This document shows positions 25,415 to 33,613 of a stretch of DNA of 64,000 nucleotides, one piece after another. Source of the stretch: Planococcus sp. 107-1 (GTDB lineage Bacteria > Bacillota > Bacilli > Bacillales_A > Planococcaceae); NCBI RefSeq assembly GCF_021513255.1, contig NZ_CP090977.1:2542001-2606000 (forward strand), in the 5' to 3' direction. Made by a program: the position numbers and the translations under genes. Every line of letters begins with the position of its first letter. Position 1 is the stretch's first letter. The notes under the pieces were generated by a model. It saw only the letters and a list, made by a program, of their open reading frames with translations, was not told the origin of the DNA and did not search any database.

Positions 25415-26827
25415 TTAAGACTCATAACCTTCTCTTGCCGCTGCTTTTTTCCTTTTCTTCTCTTTCCGGTCTTTCTTGTAATACTGATCCGAAGTGAAAA
25501 ATTCGGTCGTCAATGCTTTTACTTTATTGCTTAACAGCAGGATGGCGATGACATTCGGAATGAGTATTGCCGCCAGCATGATATCGAGGAAGCCCCAAAT
25601 CACTTCTGCTGCTCCGACAGCTCCTAAAACGACTGCCAAAATATAGACCACCTGCATTCCGTAGGACGCTTTTATGCCAAATAGAAACTCCGCCTGCTTG
25701 GCACCGTAGAAAATAACGACAAGTATCGTCGACAAGACAAAGAAAATTAAAGCGATGGTCACAAGAATGGCACCGAATTCACCAAAATACGATTCAAACG
25801 CCAAGCTCGTTAAAGCTGAAGAGTTTTCCATTGCACCGTCGTTAGTCCAGACCCCCGATGACAATATCACAAAAGCGGTCGCGGTACAGACGATTAAGGT
25901 ATCGACGACCACGCCAACGACAGCCCAGAATCCTTGTCTGACGGGATGGTCTGTCATCGCAGCCGCGTGGGCAATCGGCGCCGTTCCAAGCCCCGCCTCG
26001 TTGGAATAAAGTCCGCGGGCAAATCCCCACCGGATTACTTCCACAATGGCTGCACCGGCAAAACCGCCCATCACGGGAGCAGGGGAAAATGCATTGCTGA
26101 AAACCAGCATAAAGAACTCTGGTACTGCGCTGACGTTCATCAAAAGAATCACCACCGCACCGCCGACATAGAACAAGGCCATAAACGGAACAAAAATTTC
26201 CGTGACCTTGCCGATCCGTTTGATGCCGCCGAATACAACAATCGATATAAGAGCAGCAGTTGCAATGCCTGTCCAGAGGGAAGGAATATTGAAGGTCGTT
26301 TCTACCGTACGGCCGATGGAATTCCCTTGCACCATGATGCTCGGGATCAATTCGATCATCAAGGCGAAGGAAAACCAAACTCCCAGCCATTTCATATTTA
26401 ACCCTTTTGTCATGTAATACATCGGTCCGCCGACAAACTCACCTAAGGCGTTTTTCTCGCGGTATTCGACAGCGAGTACACTTTCAGCGAATTTGAGCGC
26501 CATGCCGATCAGCGCAATGACCCACATCCAGAACACAGCTCCGGGTCCGCCGAACATGATCGCTGCCGGCACCCCGACAATATTGGCTGCACCAATAGTG
26601 GAAGAGAGCGCCGACGTCAGCGCTTGGAAAGGAGTGACCGTCCCTTCGCCTTTCGGTTTTTTAAAAACACTGCCGAAGGTTTGTCCGACGATATAGCCAA
26701 AATAACGGAATTGAAAAAATCCAAGTTTAAATGTCATATAAAGACCTGATAACAGCAATAGCGTGATGAGCGGAATCCCCCACAACCACGCTGAAAAATC
26801 AGCGACTCCCTGTAAAAAACGTTCCAA
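25415..26827 (-). CDS. sodium:alanine/glycine symporter (AGCS family)
   Basis: A 470-residue membrane symporter importing alanine or glycine with Na+. The family signature RGLYSNEAGLGTAPIAHAAA lies near residue 275, and the early FQALTSALSSTIGAANIVGVPAAI segment is the substrate-site loop. About ten membrane segments are evident, and the tail is basic (KKDRKEKKRKKAAA). An AGGGGGAGAACAG ribosome binding site precedes the ATG. No glycine riboswitch or T-box is seen in the 260 bases upstream. Confidence 0.93.
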   Translation of the reverse strand: MERFLQGVADFSAWLWGIPLITLLLLSGLYMTFKLGFFQFRYFGYIVGQTFGSVFKKPKGEGTVTPFQALTSALSSTIGAANIVGVPAAIMFGGPGAVFWMWVIALIGMALKFAESVLAVEYREKNALGEFVGGPMYYMTKGLNMKWLGVWFSFALMIELIPSIMVQGNSIGRTVETTFNIPSLWTGIATAALISIVVFGGIKRIGKVTEIFVPFMALFYVGGAVVILLMNVSAVPEFFMLVFSNAFSPAPVMGGFAGAAIVEVIRWGFARGLYSNEAGLGTAPIAHAAAMTDHPVRQGFWAVVGVVVDTLIVCTATAFVILSSGVWTNDGAMENSSALTSLAFESYFGEFGAILVTIALIFFVLSTILVVIFYGAKQAEFLFGIKASYGMQVVYILAVVLGAVGAAEVIWGFLDIMLAAILIPNVIAILLLSNKVKALTTEFFTSDQYYKKDRKEKKRKKAAAREGYES

Positions 26828-27050
26828 CTGTTCTCCCCCTACATTATATTAGTATATGAATTTTTCCCTAGTTCAAAGATCTTCAAACCGAAATCTGGGA
26901 ATTCCATAAAAAATAAAAGGAGAAAGATTGAAGGGAAAGCTTACAGTGGAGCTTCATGGTTTATTCAACCCTATGTTGATTGAAATGAAGTTGACCTAGC
27001 TGATTCCTCTACGCATTCGGGCGCAAGCCACAAAAGTATTTCCCGATAAA

Positions 27051-27078
27051 ATAAAAAAGCGCTCCCTATAGGAGCTGC
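27051..27078 (-). terminator. weak terminator after the 51-residue protein gene
   Basis: A short GCTCC/GGAGC stem (27061-27065 with 27071-27075) is followed on the minus strand by a T-rich run (TTTTTTATTTT). It lies 10 nt past the stop at 27088. Confidence 0.55.
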
Positions 27079-27087
27079 ATCACTTGA

Positions 27088-27243
27088 TTATTCTTGTGTT
27101 AATTCTACCGCCAGACCGTTTTCTTCAGCTGATCCGATGCCTTCTCGCAAAGCTTTTGCGAATTCTTCTTGGCTTTTGAAAAAGATAACCTCGTTATTTC
27201 TTGTACGGGTTTCCATCGTATTTACTTGATTTGTCTGATTCAT
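27088..27243 (-). CDS. small hypothetical protein, 51 residues
   Basis: A short soluble protein (MNQTNQVNTMETRTRNN..., ending LAVELTQE) with a probable helix KSQEEFAKALREGI. The ATG at 27243 has GGAGGTAG 5-9 nt upstream; the in-frame ATG further upstream has no ribosome binding site. It is monocistronic. I do not recognise it. Confidence 0.62.
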   Translation of the reverse strand: MNQTNQVNTMETRTRNNEVIFFKSQEEFAKALREGIGSAEENGLAVELTQE

Positions 27244-27400
27244 TTTTCTACCTCCGTTATTAAAATAATCTTGTATTTTGTGCAAAATTCGATTTAGCAG
27301 CACATTTTGTTCTTATACTATTTATTCCCTATATATAGGATATTAAACCTCGCCTTTTCTACCTTCCACTTTTAAATTGCACAGATTAAAAGGAGACAAT

Positions 27401-27464
27401 TGTAAACGCTAATATAAAAGTTGACCACTTGAAGGAGTTTCGCTCATCAAAAAGTTGACCACCC
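27401..27464. mobile_element. solo end of an IS21-family element
   Basis: TGTAAACGCT at 27401 is followed by AAAAGTTGACCAC at 27417 and again at 27450. The TGT start and repeated GTTGACCAC words match the multiple terminal repeats of IS21-family elements. No istA or istB coding sequence remains beside it. Confidence 0.6.
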
Positions 27465-27539
27465 TTATCAGGTATTCCGTATTATTATGTCTGTCTGGAA
27501 CAAGTATTATTATGGAGGACTCTACCAATTCCTATACAA

Positions 27540-27590
27540 AAAAGAACAGCTAATCCCGAATGTTGCATTTCCAGGATTGGCTGTTCTTTT
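27540..27590. terminator. bidirectional terminator-like hairpin
   Basis: A 17-bp nearly perfect stem (27540-27556 with 27574-27590) with a 17-nt loop has T-runs on both strands. It probably terminated the gene whose remnant lies at 27612-27772. Confidence 0.75.
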
Positions 27591-27611
27591 GCGTTTGAGA
27601 ACCATTTAAAG

Positions 27612-27772
27612 CTATTCGTTTTTCTCCGGATCTATCGTAAGCTGATTCTCGTCATCTTCCCACACAATCTCTTCTTAGGGATTCAACATCTCAAGCTTCA
27701 CTTGAGATCCTTCATAATGCATCAACATCTTGCCGACTTCCTCCCATGTATAGGACTTTCCATCGACCCATC
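27612..27772 (-). pseudogene. C-terminal fragment of an unknown protein
   Basis: The minus-strand frame reads WVDGKSYTWEEVGKMLMHYEG, then QVKLEML, an in-frame TAA (27675-27677) and EEIVWEDDENQLTIDPEKNE with a stop at 27612. It looks like the end of a small conserved protein of Bacillales whose name I cannot give. The upstream part is missing: at 27772 the sequence passes directly into a ComM-like fragment on the other strand, a rearrangement junction. Confidence 0.55.
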
Positions 27773-28144
27773 GATTTTGTGCTGGCCATGAAAAGCCAAA
27801 GCGTTTTGGATCAAACTACTGCCGCGACATCCGTTGACTTGCGGCAAACCGTAACAGCGGCACGAGCCCGGCAACGGCTGCGCTACGGTTCGAATTACAC
27901 GAACACCATTGTGCCGGTTAAGTTATTTGAGGAGAAAGTCCAGTTTAGCGCGGCTCAACTGGAACGCATCGAAGCCGCCAGTTTCCAGGAAAATTTGAAC
28001 AGCCGAGCAACGCTGAAGATTTTGCGGTTGGCCCGGACGATTGCTGATGTGCTGGATTGCGACACGGTACCGGACGCGGCAGTGGACGAGGCGCTGAAAT
28101 GGAAAATCAGTGCACGCCGGGCCCATCAGTCGCTGTTGAGATGA
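27746..28144 (+). pseudogene. C-terminal fragment of a ComM/YifB-type Mg-chelatase-like AAA protein
   Basis: From about 27765 the plus-strand frame reads IDFVLAMKSQS, RQTVTAARARQRLRYGSNYTN, KLFEEKVQFSAAQLERIE and LKILRLARTIADVL. This is the Mg_chelatase_C domain of ComM/YifB, a helicase that aids recombination during natural transformation. The first about 370 residues (Lon-like and AAA ATPase parts) are missing. The fragment begins at the junction with the unrelated piece at 27772. Its TGA overlaps the next start as ATGA. Confidence 0.72.
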
Positions 28145-28737
28145 CGCCTCGGCGCGAGTTCAATCCCAATTCCTATTACCACGTCATTATGCGCGGCAAT
28201 AACCGGCAGCCGATTTTCAAGACGAAAGAAGACATGTTTGAGCTGAAGCGGACGCTTTTGCATGTCCATGCGGATTATCCGTTTACGGTTCTGGCTTATT
28301 GTTTCATGAACAATCATTATCATCTTTTGTTGAAGCCGCTACGGGATCCGCTGGATAAAATTATGCAGCGGATTAATAAACGGTACAGTATCTCTTATTC
28401 GAAACGGTACGGACATGTCGGACAAATTTACCAGAAACGCTATTTTGCGAAAGAAGTCGATTCCCGGCTTGGCCTTCTGACCGTCAGCAGCTACATCCAT
28501 CGCAATCCAATCGAGACGAAGAGGCCGATGGTTGAACGGCTGGAGCAATACCCGTACAGTTCGTTCCCTCTGTATTGGGATGATGCGCTACCCGCTCCGC
28601 CGTTTTTAGACCGCAAATTTTTGCAGGAACTGTTGCCGGAGCCATTTGATAGAACAAATACAGCGTATTGTACCTATTGCTTAAGCTATCGGCAACAAGT
28701 CGATGAAGATCCGCATGCGGAAAAATTCAATCTGTGA
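28141..28737 (+). CDS. REP-associated tyrosine transposase (Y1_Tnp, RAYT)
   Basis: A 198-residue single-strand transposase of the IS200/RAYT group. SYYHVIMRGNNRQPIF lies near the start, the HUH metal motif is NNHYHLLL (His59 and His61), and a Tyr-rich helix RYSISYSKRYGHVGQIYQKRY (residues 81-101) supplies the catalytic Tyr. HRNPIETK is conserved in the family. I choose the ATG at 28141, which overlaps the ComM-fragment stop by 4 bp, so translation was probably coupled. No obvious REP palindromes flank it. Confidence 0.85.
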   Translation: MTPRREFNPNSYYHVIMRGNNRQPIFKTKEDMFELKRTLLHVHADYPFTVLAYCFMNNHYHLLLKPLRDPLDKIMQRINKRYSISYSKRYGHVGQIYQKRYFAKEVDSRLGLLTVSSYIHRNPIETKRPMVERLEQYPYSSFPLYWDDALPAPPFLDRKFLQELLPEPFDRTNTAYCTYCLSYRQQVDEDPHAEKFNL

Positions 28738-28791
28738 CGCGAGTGCTGCCATTCCCGTTCCTATTCTTTTTCCTTTTTACTCGCTTTTTTA

Positions 28792-28937
28792 TTCCCAGGG
28801 AGCGACACAATTCACCACAATTCCAGTTTCTGCATAAATATTGAAAATCCACGCTTTTGAACCTTCAGTTCTCAAGCATGGATTTTCTTTTGTATACATT
28901 TGTAGCGAATTGTCGGAATTGTTTCTTTCCCTGGGAA
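28792..28937. mobile_element. 146-bp MITE-like palindromic element
   Basis: The ends are imperfect terminal inverted repeats: TTCCCAGGGAGCGACACAAT from 28792 and, reading inward from 28937, TTCCCAGGGAAAGAAACAAT; similarity continues to about 33 nt. The interior holds a 13-bp stem (28843-28855 with 28873-28885). The right end abuts the point where the IS66 tnpC reading frame is lost. No coding capacity of its own. Confidence 0.6.
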
Positions 28938-29169
28938 GCGATTTTAAAACGGAAGAAGAAATTTCGGCTTCGTTGAACAGTTGAAGCGCCAACTGGTTGT
29001 CATCCGTCTTTTCGCTGGATGAACCAAACCGTTTCTGCTGGCCCAGCCGGAACTGTTCTTCGTACCACTGCACCTTCAACTCCAGTGCTTTCATCTGGTT
29101 CTCGAGCTGCGCGTTCTTCTTTTCCAGTTCTTCAATTGTAGGTGAGGTGTTTCCGTCCATTGTTTTCAT
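28938..29169 (-). pseudogene. IS66-family tnpC, 5' fragment
   Basis: The first about 75 residues of IS66 TnpC, including the coiled-coil leader TIEELEKKNAQLENQMKALELK and the conserved LGQQKRFGSSSEKTD. The frame then enters the MITE-like palindrome at 28937 and the zinc-binding and DDE domains are missing. It lies 40 nt downstream of tnpB in the normal tnpA-tnpB-tnpC order. Confidence 0.82.
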
Positions 29170-29208
29170 AGGTCTAAGAATAGCACAAAATGTTAGTGCC
29201 AAATAGAC

Positions 29209-29565
29209 CTAAATGATTTTTTTCGCCGCAACGGATGGGTGGGCCTGGCGCTGGTTCAGGGGAAGGCCATCAAGCAGCCAGTTTAACTGCCGGGGCGTGA
29301 TGGGAAGGGGCTGGCTGGACCCAGGGTCCGGCCAATCGAACAACCCTTTTTCCAATCGCCGGTAATAGAGCCAGAAGCCGTTGTGATCCCAGAATAGAAT
29401 TTTGAGCTTGTCTTTCTTCCGGTTACAGAACACAAAGAGTGCTTTGGAGAATGGATCGAGCTGGAACAATTCCTGGACGATGACCGCCAGCCCATCAATC
29501 GACTTCCGGAGATCCGTCGGTCCAGCAGCCAAATAAACCTGCTCGACAATCCGGCCGTTCATCAT
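29209..29565 (-). CDS. tnpB: IS66-family TnpB (Orf2-like protein)
   Basis: A 118-residue accessory protein of IS66-type elements, with VYLAAGPTDLRKSIDGLAVIVQ at the start, the family core ALFVFCNRKKDKLKILFWD, and GFWLYYRRLEKGLF. The length is normal. Its start overlaps the tnpA stop by 4 bp. The rest of the element is truncated, so it is not autonomous. Confidence 0.93.
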   Translation of the reverse strand: MMNGRIVEQVYLAAGPTDLRKSIDGLAVIVQELFQLDPFSKALFVFCNRKKDKLKILFWDHNGFWLYYRRLEKGLFDWPDPGSSQPLPITPRQLNWLLDGLPLNQRQAHPSVAAKKII

Positions 29566-29861
29566 AATTGGTCAAGTGTCCGAAGGACTTTCAGTAACAG
29601 TTCGTCCTGGAAGCCACTCATCACCTCGATTTCTACATTTTTTATTCTCAACATAATCGTGTCGCTCACAGGTTCCTCCACCACACAGGAGACCCAAGCG
29701 GTCTCTGGGTTTTTCAATACAGGCGACTGCTTCCGCAACCAGTATTTCATCGTGTGGATTTTAACATCATTTTTCTCACACCAAGTAACCAATGTTTCAC
29801 CACTTTTTCGGTATTCGCTGATTTGACCTGACCAATACAGGGCTTTCTCTTTTCTTATCAA
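29562..29861 (-). CDS. tnpA: IS66-family TnpA (Orf1-like protein)
   Basis: A 99-residue helix-turn-helix accessory protein of IS66 elements, reading YWSGQISEYRKSGETLVTWCEKNDVKIHTMKYWLRK. First gene of the element; it lies 63 nt from the terminal inverted repeat at 29925-29946 and overlaps tnpB by 4 bp. Confidence 0.9.
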   Translation of the reverse strand: MIRKEKALYWSGQISEYRKSGETLVTWCEKNDVKIHTMKYWLRKQSPVLKNPETAWVSCVVEEPVSDTIMLRIKNVEIEVMSGFQDELLLKVLRTLDQL

Positions 29862-29946
29862 AGAAACTCCTCCCAGAAATTCAATTCTGGAAAGAGTATC
29901 TCACGAAAAATCTTCTATTAGAATGTGTTCGCTATTAGACGCTTAC

Positions 29947-30024
29947 GCTGAACTGAACATCGATCACCTCATGCCCTGGTCGAAGGACCTTCCAAAAGAC
30001 TGCTATATCCAAAAGAAAAAATAA
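29947..30024 (+). pseudogene. IS66-family tnpC, 3' tail of a second copy
   Basis: Twenty-five codons in plus orientation read AELNIDHLMPW then SKDLPKDCYIQKKK and stop, the C-terminal end of an IS66 TnpC. The upstream part is replaced by the terminal repeat of the other IS66 copy. Confidence 0.65.
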
Positions 30025-30026
30025 TA

Positions 30027-30063
30027 AAAATGCCTTTCCGACAAAAAATAGGAAAGGCATTTT
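30027..30063 (+). terminator. terminator inside the IS66 right-end fragment
   Basis: A 13-bp perfect stem (AAAATGCCTTTCC at 30027-30039 with 30051-30063) with an 11-nt loop is followed by CTTTTCT, just after the tnpC stop. Confidence 0.85.
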
Positions 30064-30102
30064 CTTTTCTAAGAAACTAGGTGTTCGTTATTGGACGCTT
30101 AC

Positions 30103-30357
30103 TTCTTGTCGAAGATGCGAAGAAGAGGACCCAGATCTATTGTCGAGAAAATGGCATTAAATCGATGGGTAGGTTCCATCTCAAATAATTCATGCATGTC
30201 AAATAGGTTATCTTGTCTTATAATAGGCATAGAGCGCTTTCCCTCCTGTTTGTGTATGTTGTGGTGACTACCATTATACAGGATTTGGGGAGGTGCTCTA
30301 TTTTCTTGAGATATTACACTTAGAGCCGCAAGGGCTCGGAATTATGAAATTAACTCA
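30103..30357 (-). mobile_element. 5' fragment of the IS1182-like element (inverted copy)
   Basis: About 255 bases on the minus strand match the left end, promoter and first 43 codons of the complete element at 35117-36673 almost exactly; one amino acid difference is visible (STID versus STTD). The fragment breaks at codon 43, where the IS66 terminal repeat begins. Its terminal repeat ends at 30357. Confidence 0.9.
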
Positions 30358-30379
30358 CTTAATAAAGTTGAGAAATTTA

Positions 30380-31887
30380 TTAAGGGGTTTTTTTAAAGCG
30401 ATTAAGAATTATAGAAAAATCTACTATTTTTAATTTGAACAAAAGTAATCCATAAAAGATTAAACAGAAAAAGATAACAATAATAAAAGCAGAGTTATTC
30501 GAAATATAGAATGAAAGAACATTATATATTAGTTTAGAGATAATTACTGTTACAAAAGAGATAAACAATATTTTTAAATTCATAGTAACTATATCTTTAT
30601 ATCCGTCCCAGCCATTTTTTCTTTTAAAGACTACAATTAGAATGAACGAGGAAATTATAGTAGATATTGAAGTTGCTAGTGCTAATCCAGCAAGTCCTAA
30701 AAACTGAGATAAAATAATATTAAGAACTATATTAAGTATTAAAGCAACCAGTGCTATTAACATAGGAGTTTTCGTATCTAACATTGCATAGAAGCTTCTA
30801 GAAATAACTTCACGAATTCCAAACCCAATCATTCCAAAAGAATAAAATATTAAAGCGGAATTTGTTAATGAAACTGAGCTAGAATCAAAAGCCCGCGTGC
30901 AAATAGTACATTGATAATTTCATTAGAAAAAAATATAGATCCTATCATTATAGGAATTACAAACACATTTATATTATTAATTGTGTTATTTATAGTTGTA
31001 TAAAAATCTTTCATATTATTCTCGTTTATTAATTTTGAAATATGAACATACATTACAGCAACTAATGACGCTACAAATACCCCTTGTACAACTGCATTTA
31101 ATTTACTTGCATATGTAATAGCAGAAATACCACCAACTGCAATGTAAGAGGCCATAGTTCTATCTACAATTATATTTATTTGTACAAACGATATTCCAAT
31201 TAGTACAGGTAAAGAAGATTTTAATAAATTTATAATATAAGGATTATTAAATGAAAATGAATATGAAAATTTATACTTATTCTTTTTAAGAAAGAATAGT
31301 AAAAAACAAAGTTGACATCCGGTTCCAATAACAAAGCCTACTGCCATAATATAAACCGAAAATTCATGGCTCAGAATTATAGATATAATCATAATGACAT
31401 TAAGAGGAATGGTCATTAAACCAAATGCTTTAAAGCTTCCCTTCAGTTGCAAAAGGCTAGTATAAATAAATATTAAGCCAGAGAATAAAACACTTATAAT
31501 TGTAATCTTAGTAAAATCTACTGCAAGATTCAGACTTTCTCTTTCAAAACCTGACGCAAACAGCAATACGACTTCTTCTGTGAATATATACGTAATTAGA
31601 ATCGTAAATATGCTAAAAATCGTAATCATACTAACTAAAGTATTGGTAAAACTTTCTGCTTCATTATGCCCTTTATTACCGAAAACCTTATTATAAAGTG
31701 GGATAAAACTGGATGCTATTGCAGCACCTATAAACGAAAATATTGTTTGAGGTATAGTTAAAGAAATTAAAAAAACATCACTTACATAACTTGTTCCATA
31801 GTAATATGCCAAAATTAAATCTCTTATAAAAGCTACTATTTGCGAAAAAATAGTTAATATCATTAGTATATAAGCAGTTTTTTTCAT
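30380..31887 (-). pseudogene. MurJ/Wzx-type polysaccharide flippase, single-base frameshift
   Basis: A lipid-linked oligosaccharide flippase of the MVF/MurJ family, with about 14 membrane segments, that moves capsule repeat units across the membrane. The ATG at 31887 has GGGG upstream. The first frame ends NVLFARGLLILAQFH. Restoring one C at 30892-30894 (CCC to CCCC) gives NVLFARGAFDSSSVSLTNSA, then LIFYSFGMIGFGIREVISR and the rest to 30380, a protein of about 500 residues as expected. Family motifs such as FYAMLDTKTPM are intact. It is the last gene of the capsule operon. Genuine pseudogene or sequence error. Confidence 0.85.
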
Positions 31888-31911
31888 TTAATTACCCCAG
31901 GAAAGTTTTAT

Positions 31912-32592
31912 TTAAATCTTATATCTCTTTTTTTGGACACTGATAAATTGATCAATATCAGAAAAACTATCAGAATATTCTTTCAACCATTCGTTTTTTC
32001 TATTCCACCATTTAATTTGAGATAATTGTTCTTTTTGATTTGCTGTAAATCGATCTTTAATTTTTTTTGCTGGAACTCCTCCCCAAATTTCAAATGGACC
32101 AACATTTTTAGTCACAATTGCACCAGTTGCAATAATTGCCCCATCTCCAATTGATATACCATCAATTATTTTCACTCCAGAACCAATCCAAACATCATTT
32201 CCTATATTAACTACTCTTCTATTTTCATCAATGTAAGAAATTTCAGAAAAGCTTTTATCTATATTAAAACTTTTCAAAATATAATTTTCTTTAGTGTAGA
32301 AACTTGGATGTGTAGATACAAAAGTGTGTGAAGGATGCTTTCCAACAATTATTTGCACATTATCAGCTAATGAACAAAATCGACCTATATTACAGTTGTT
32401 TAATTTTGAATGCTCTCCAATATATGTTAAATAACCTATCTTTGTATTGGATATTGAACTTTTATATCCAACTTTGTTATACCCTTCTAACTCTGTTTCT
32501 CTATTTAATAAAACTTTTCTATTTATTATAGATTTAGTTTTTCGAGATAAATAAATTGAATAAATTCTTACGATTATTCTCTTCATTAACAT
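31912..32592 (-). CDS. CatB/Vat-like hexapeptide O-acetyltransferase
   Basis: About 226 residues with a left-handed beta-helix made of imperfect hexapeptide repeats (KIGYLTYIGEHSKLNNCNIG; later VWIGSGVKIIDGISIGDGAIIATGAIVTKN). The catalytic-His segment HPSHTFVSTHPSFY and GGVPAKKIKDRF are typical of xenobiotic/capsule O-acetyltransferases that use acetyl-CoA. I place the start at the ATG 32592, 5 nt from GGAGG; ATG 32586 is also possible. It lies between the polymerase and flippase genes and probably acetylates a capsule sugar. Confidence 0.87.
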   Translation of the reverse strand: MLMKRIIVRIYSIYLSRKTKSIINRKVLLNRETELEGYNKVGYKSSISNTKIGYLTYIGEHSKLNNCNIGRFCSLADNVQIIVGKHPSHTFVSTHPSFYTKENYILKSFNIDKSFSEISYIDENRRVVNIGNDVWIGSGVKIIDGISIGDGAIIATGAIVTKNVGPFEIWGGVPAKKIKDRFTANQKEQLSQIKWWNRKNEWLKEYSDSFSDIDQFISVQKKRYKI

Positions 32593-32929
32593 TAAACCTC
32601 CATTCAAAAACAATTTGCTATAAGTAAAAGTAAAAATCTAAATTTAATATTTACTTTTATCACTATACATTCCAATCCGTCTATTGAATTTAAATTATGA
32701 ACATTTCCCTTTTTTCAATTTAAGCTAGACAAACCTTCTCCATTCCGATGACTAAAAATTGCCTCCAGGTTTATTTCATAATCTTTTAACTTCCTCGGAA
32801 TGTTGATCCGTTTCTTAGACACTATGAACTGAACGTTTGATTTAGCTGATTAAAGTCTCTCCCCCTTTACCAAGCAGTCTTTTCAAAGGGGCCTTTGGAG
32901 TTTTTTTCATAGCAAAATGGAGAAATCAG
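32593..32929. other. AT-rich region upstream of the O-acetyltransferase gene
   Basis: No gene is supported here. It holds the acetyltransferase ribosome binding site and a hairpin (CCCCTTT near 32860 with AAAGGGG near 32885). It probably contains the outer part of the decayed IS30-like element that follows. Confidence 0.4.
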
Positions 32930-33376
32930 CCATTAAACCAGTGTAATAACCGAACATTTGTGGTTGGCGCCTTAGATATGCCCAAACTCATTCTGGAAAG
33001 AAGTAAAGGCGGCTTCTCATTCGAAAATATGTCGTTTAAACGCCTACTTTTCCGACCGTTTTGGCGGACGTTTGTTTTCCATATTTCTTTCATCCGAAGT
33101 GCGGTAGCAGCCAAAACACGATTGTTGAACATGCGATAAAGCGTAGGGATAGAATATTCGACTGCCATATCTGCCTATTTGATTATGACATCCGGCATAC
33201 AGCTCTACGCCAACATATCTTGACTGTAGGAAGGATGCTTCTTCAGCAATACGACCTTTTGACGCCAGCAATAGTTTACGTTTTTCTCGTATTGTGTATA
33301 GAAATCGATGCTCGTATATCCCTTCAGATAGTAGAAGAAATTGTTGAGCTGTCTCTAACTGTTTCAAAACCTGCAT
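32930..33376 (-). pseudogene. decayed IS30-family transposase
   Basis: Fragments in several minus-strand frames resemble an IS30-type transposase: YSIPTLYRMFNNRVLAATAL (the HTH segment before the catalytic core) and, in another frame, QNEFGHI, a stop, and GANHKCSVITLV, matching the first catalytic Asp region of IS30 (FGHWEGDTV...ANHKSxVITLV). Stops and frameshifts break it repeatedly. It lies between the polymerase and acetyltransferase genes of the capsule locus. Bases 33377-33613 hold nothing I recognise. Confidence 0.55.
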
Positions 33377-33613
33377 TTATCATCACAACGGCATTTTGGT
33401 GGTGCTTGGATTCAATCATGACCATTCCAACCGTAGTAATATAGAAAAGGATATTCGAGAACACTCTTATGCTTTACTTTGGTCAGAAATTACATCGTTA
33501 GTGGATTACTAAAAGCTTTTATATTTATCTACCTTTGATAATGGCTGTCCAAACATCAAGCTTAATTTCACAGTCAGCGCAAGTGAAAAAATTTACAAAT
33601 TTTTTTTACTTCT

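Larger units (their letters stand above)
28938..29946 (-). mobile_element. truncated IS66-family element, left-end copy
   Basis: The outer end is a 22-nt terminal repeat at 29925-29946 (reading inward GTAAGCGTCTAATAGCGAAC), followed by tnpA, tnpB and a truncated tnpC on the minus strand. The right end is missing; tnpC stops at the MITE-like palindrome. Its outer end abuts, at 29947, the tnpC tail of a second IS66 copy in opposite orientation. Confidence 0.82.
29947..30102 (+). mobile_element. IS66-family right-end fragment
   Basis: The tail of tnpC, a terminator and a 22-nt terminal repeat at 30081-30102 that differs from the one at 29925-29946 at two positions. It is in plus orientation and its outer end lies within the IS1182-like fragment, so this IS66 copy had inserted into that element. 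Confidence 0.78.
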
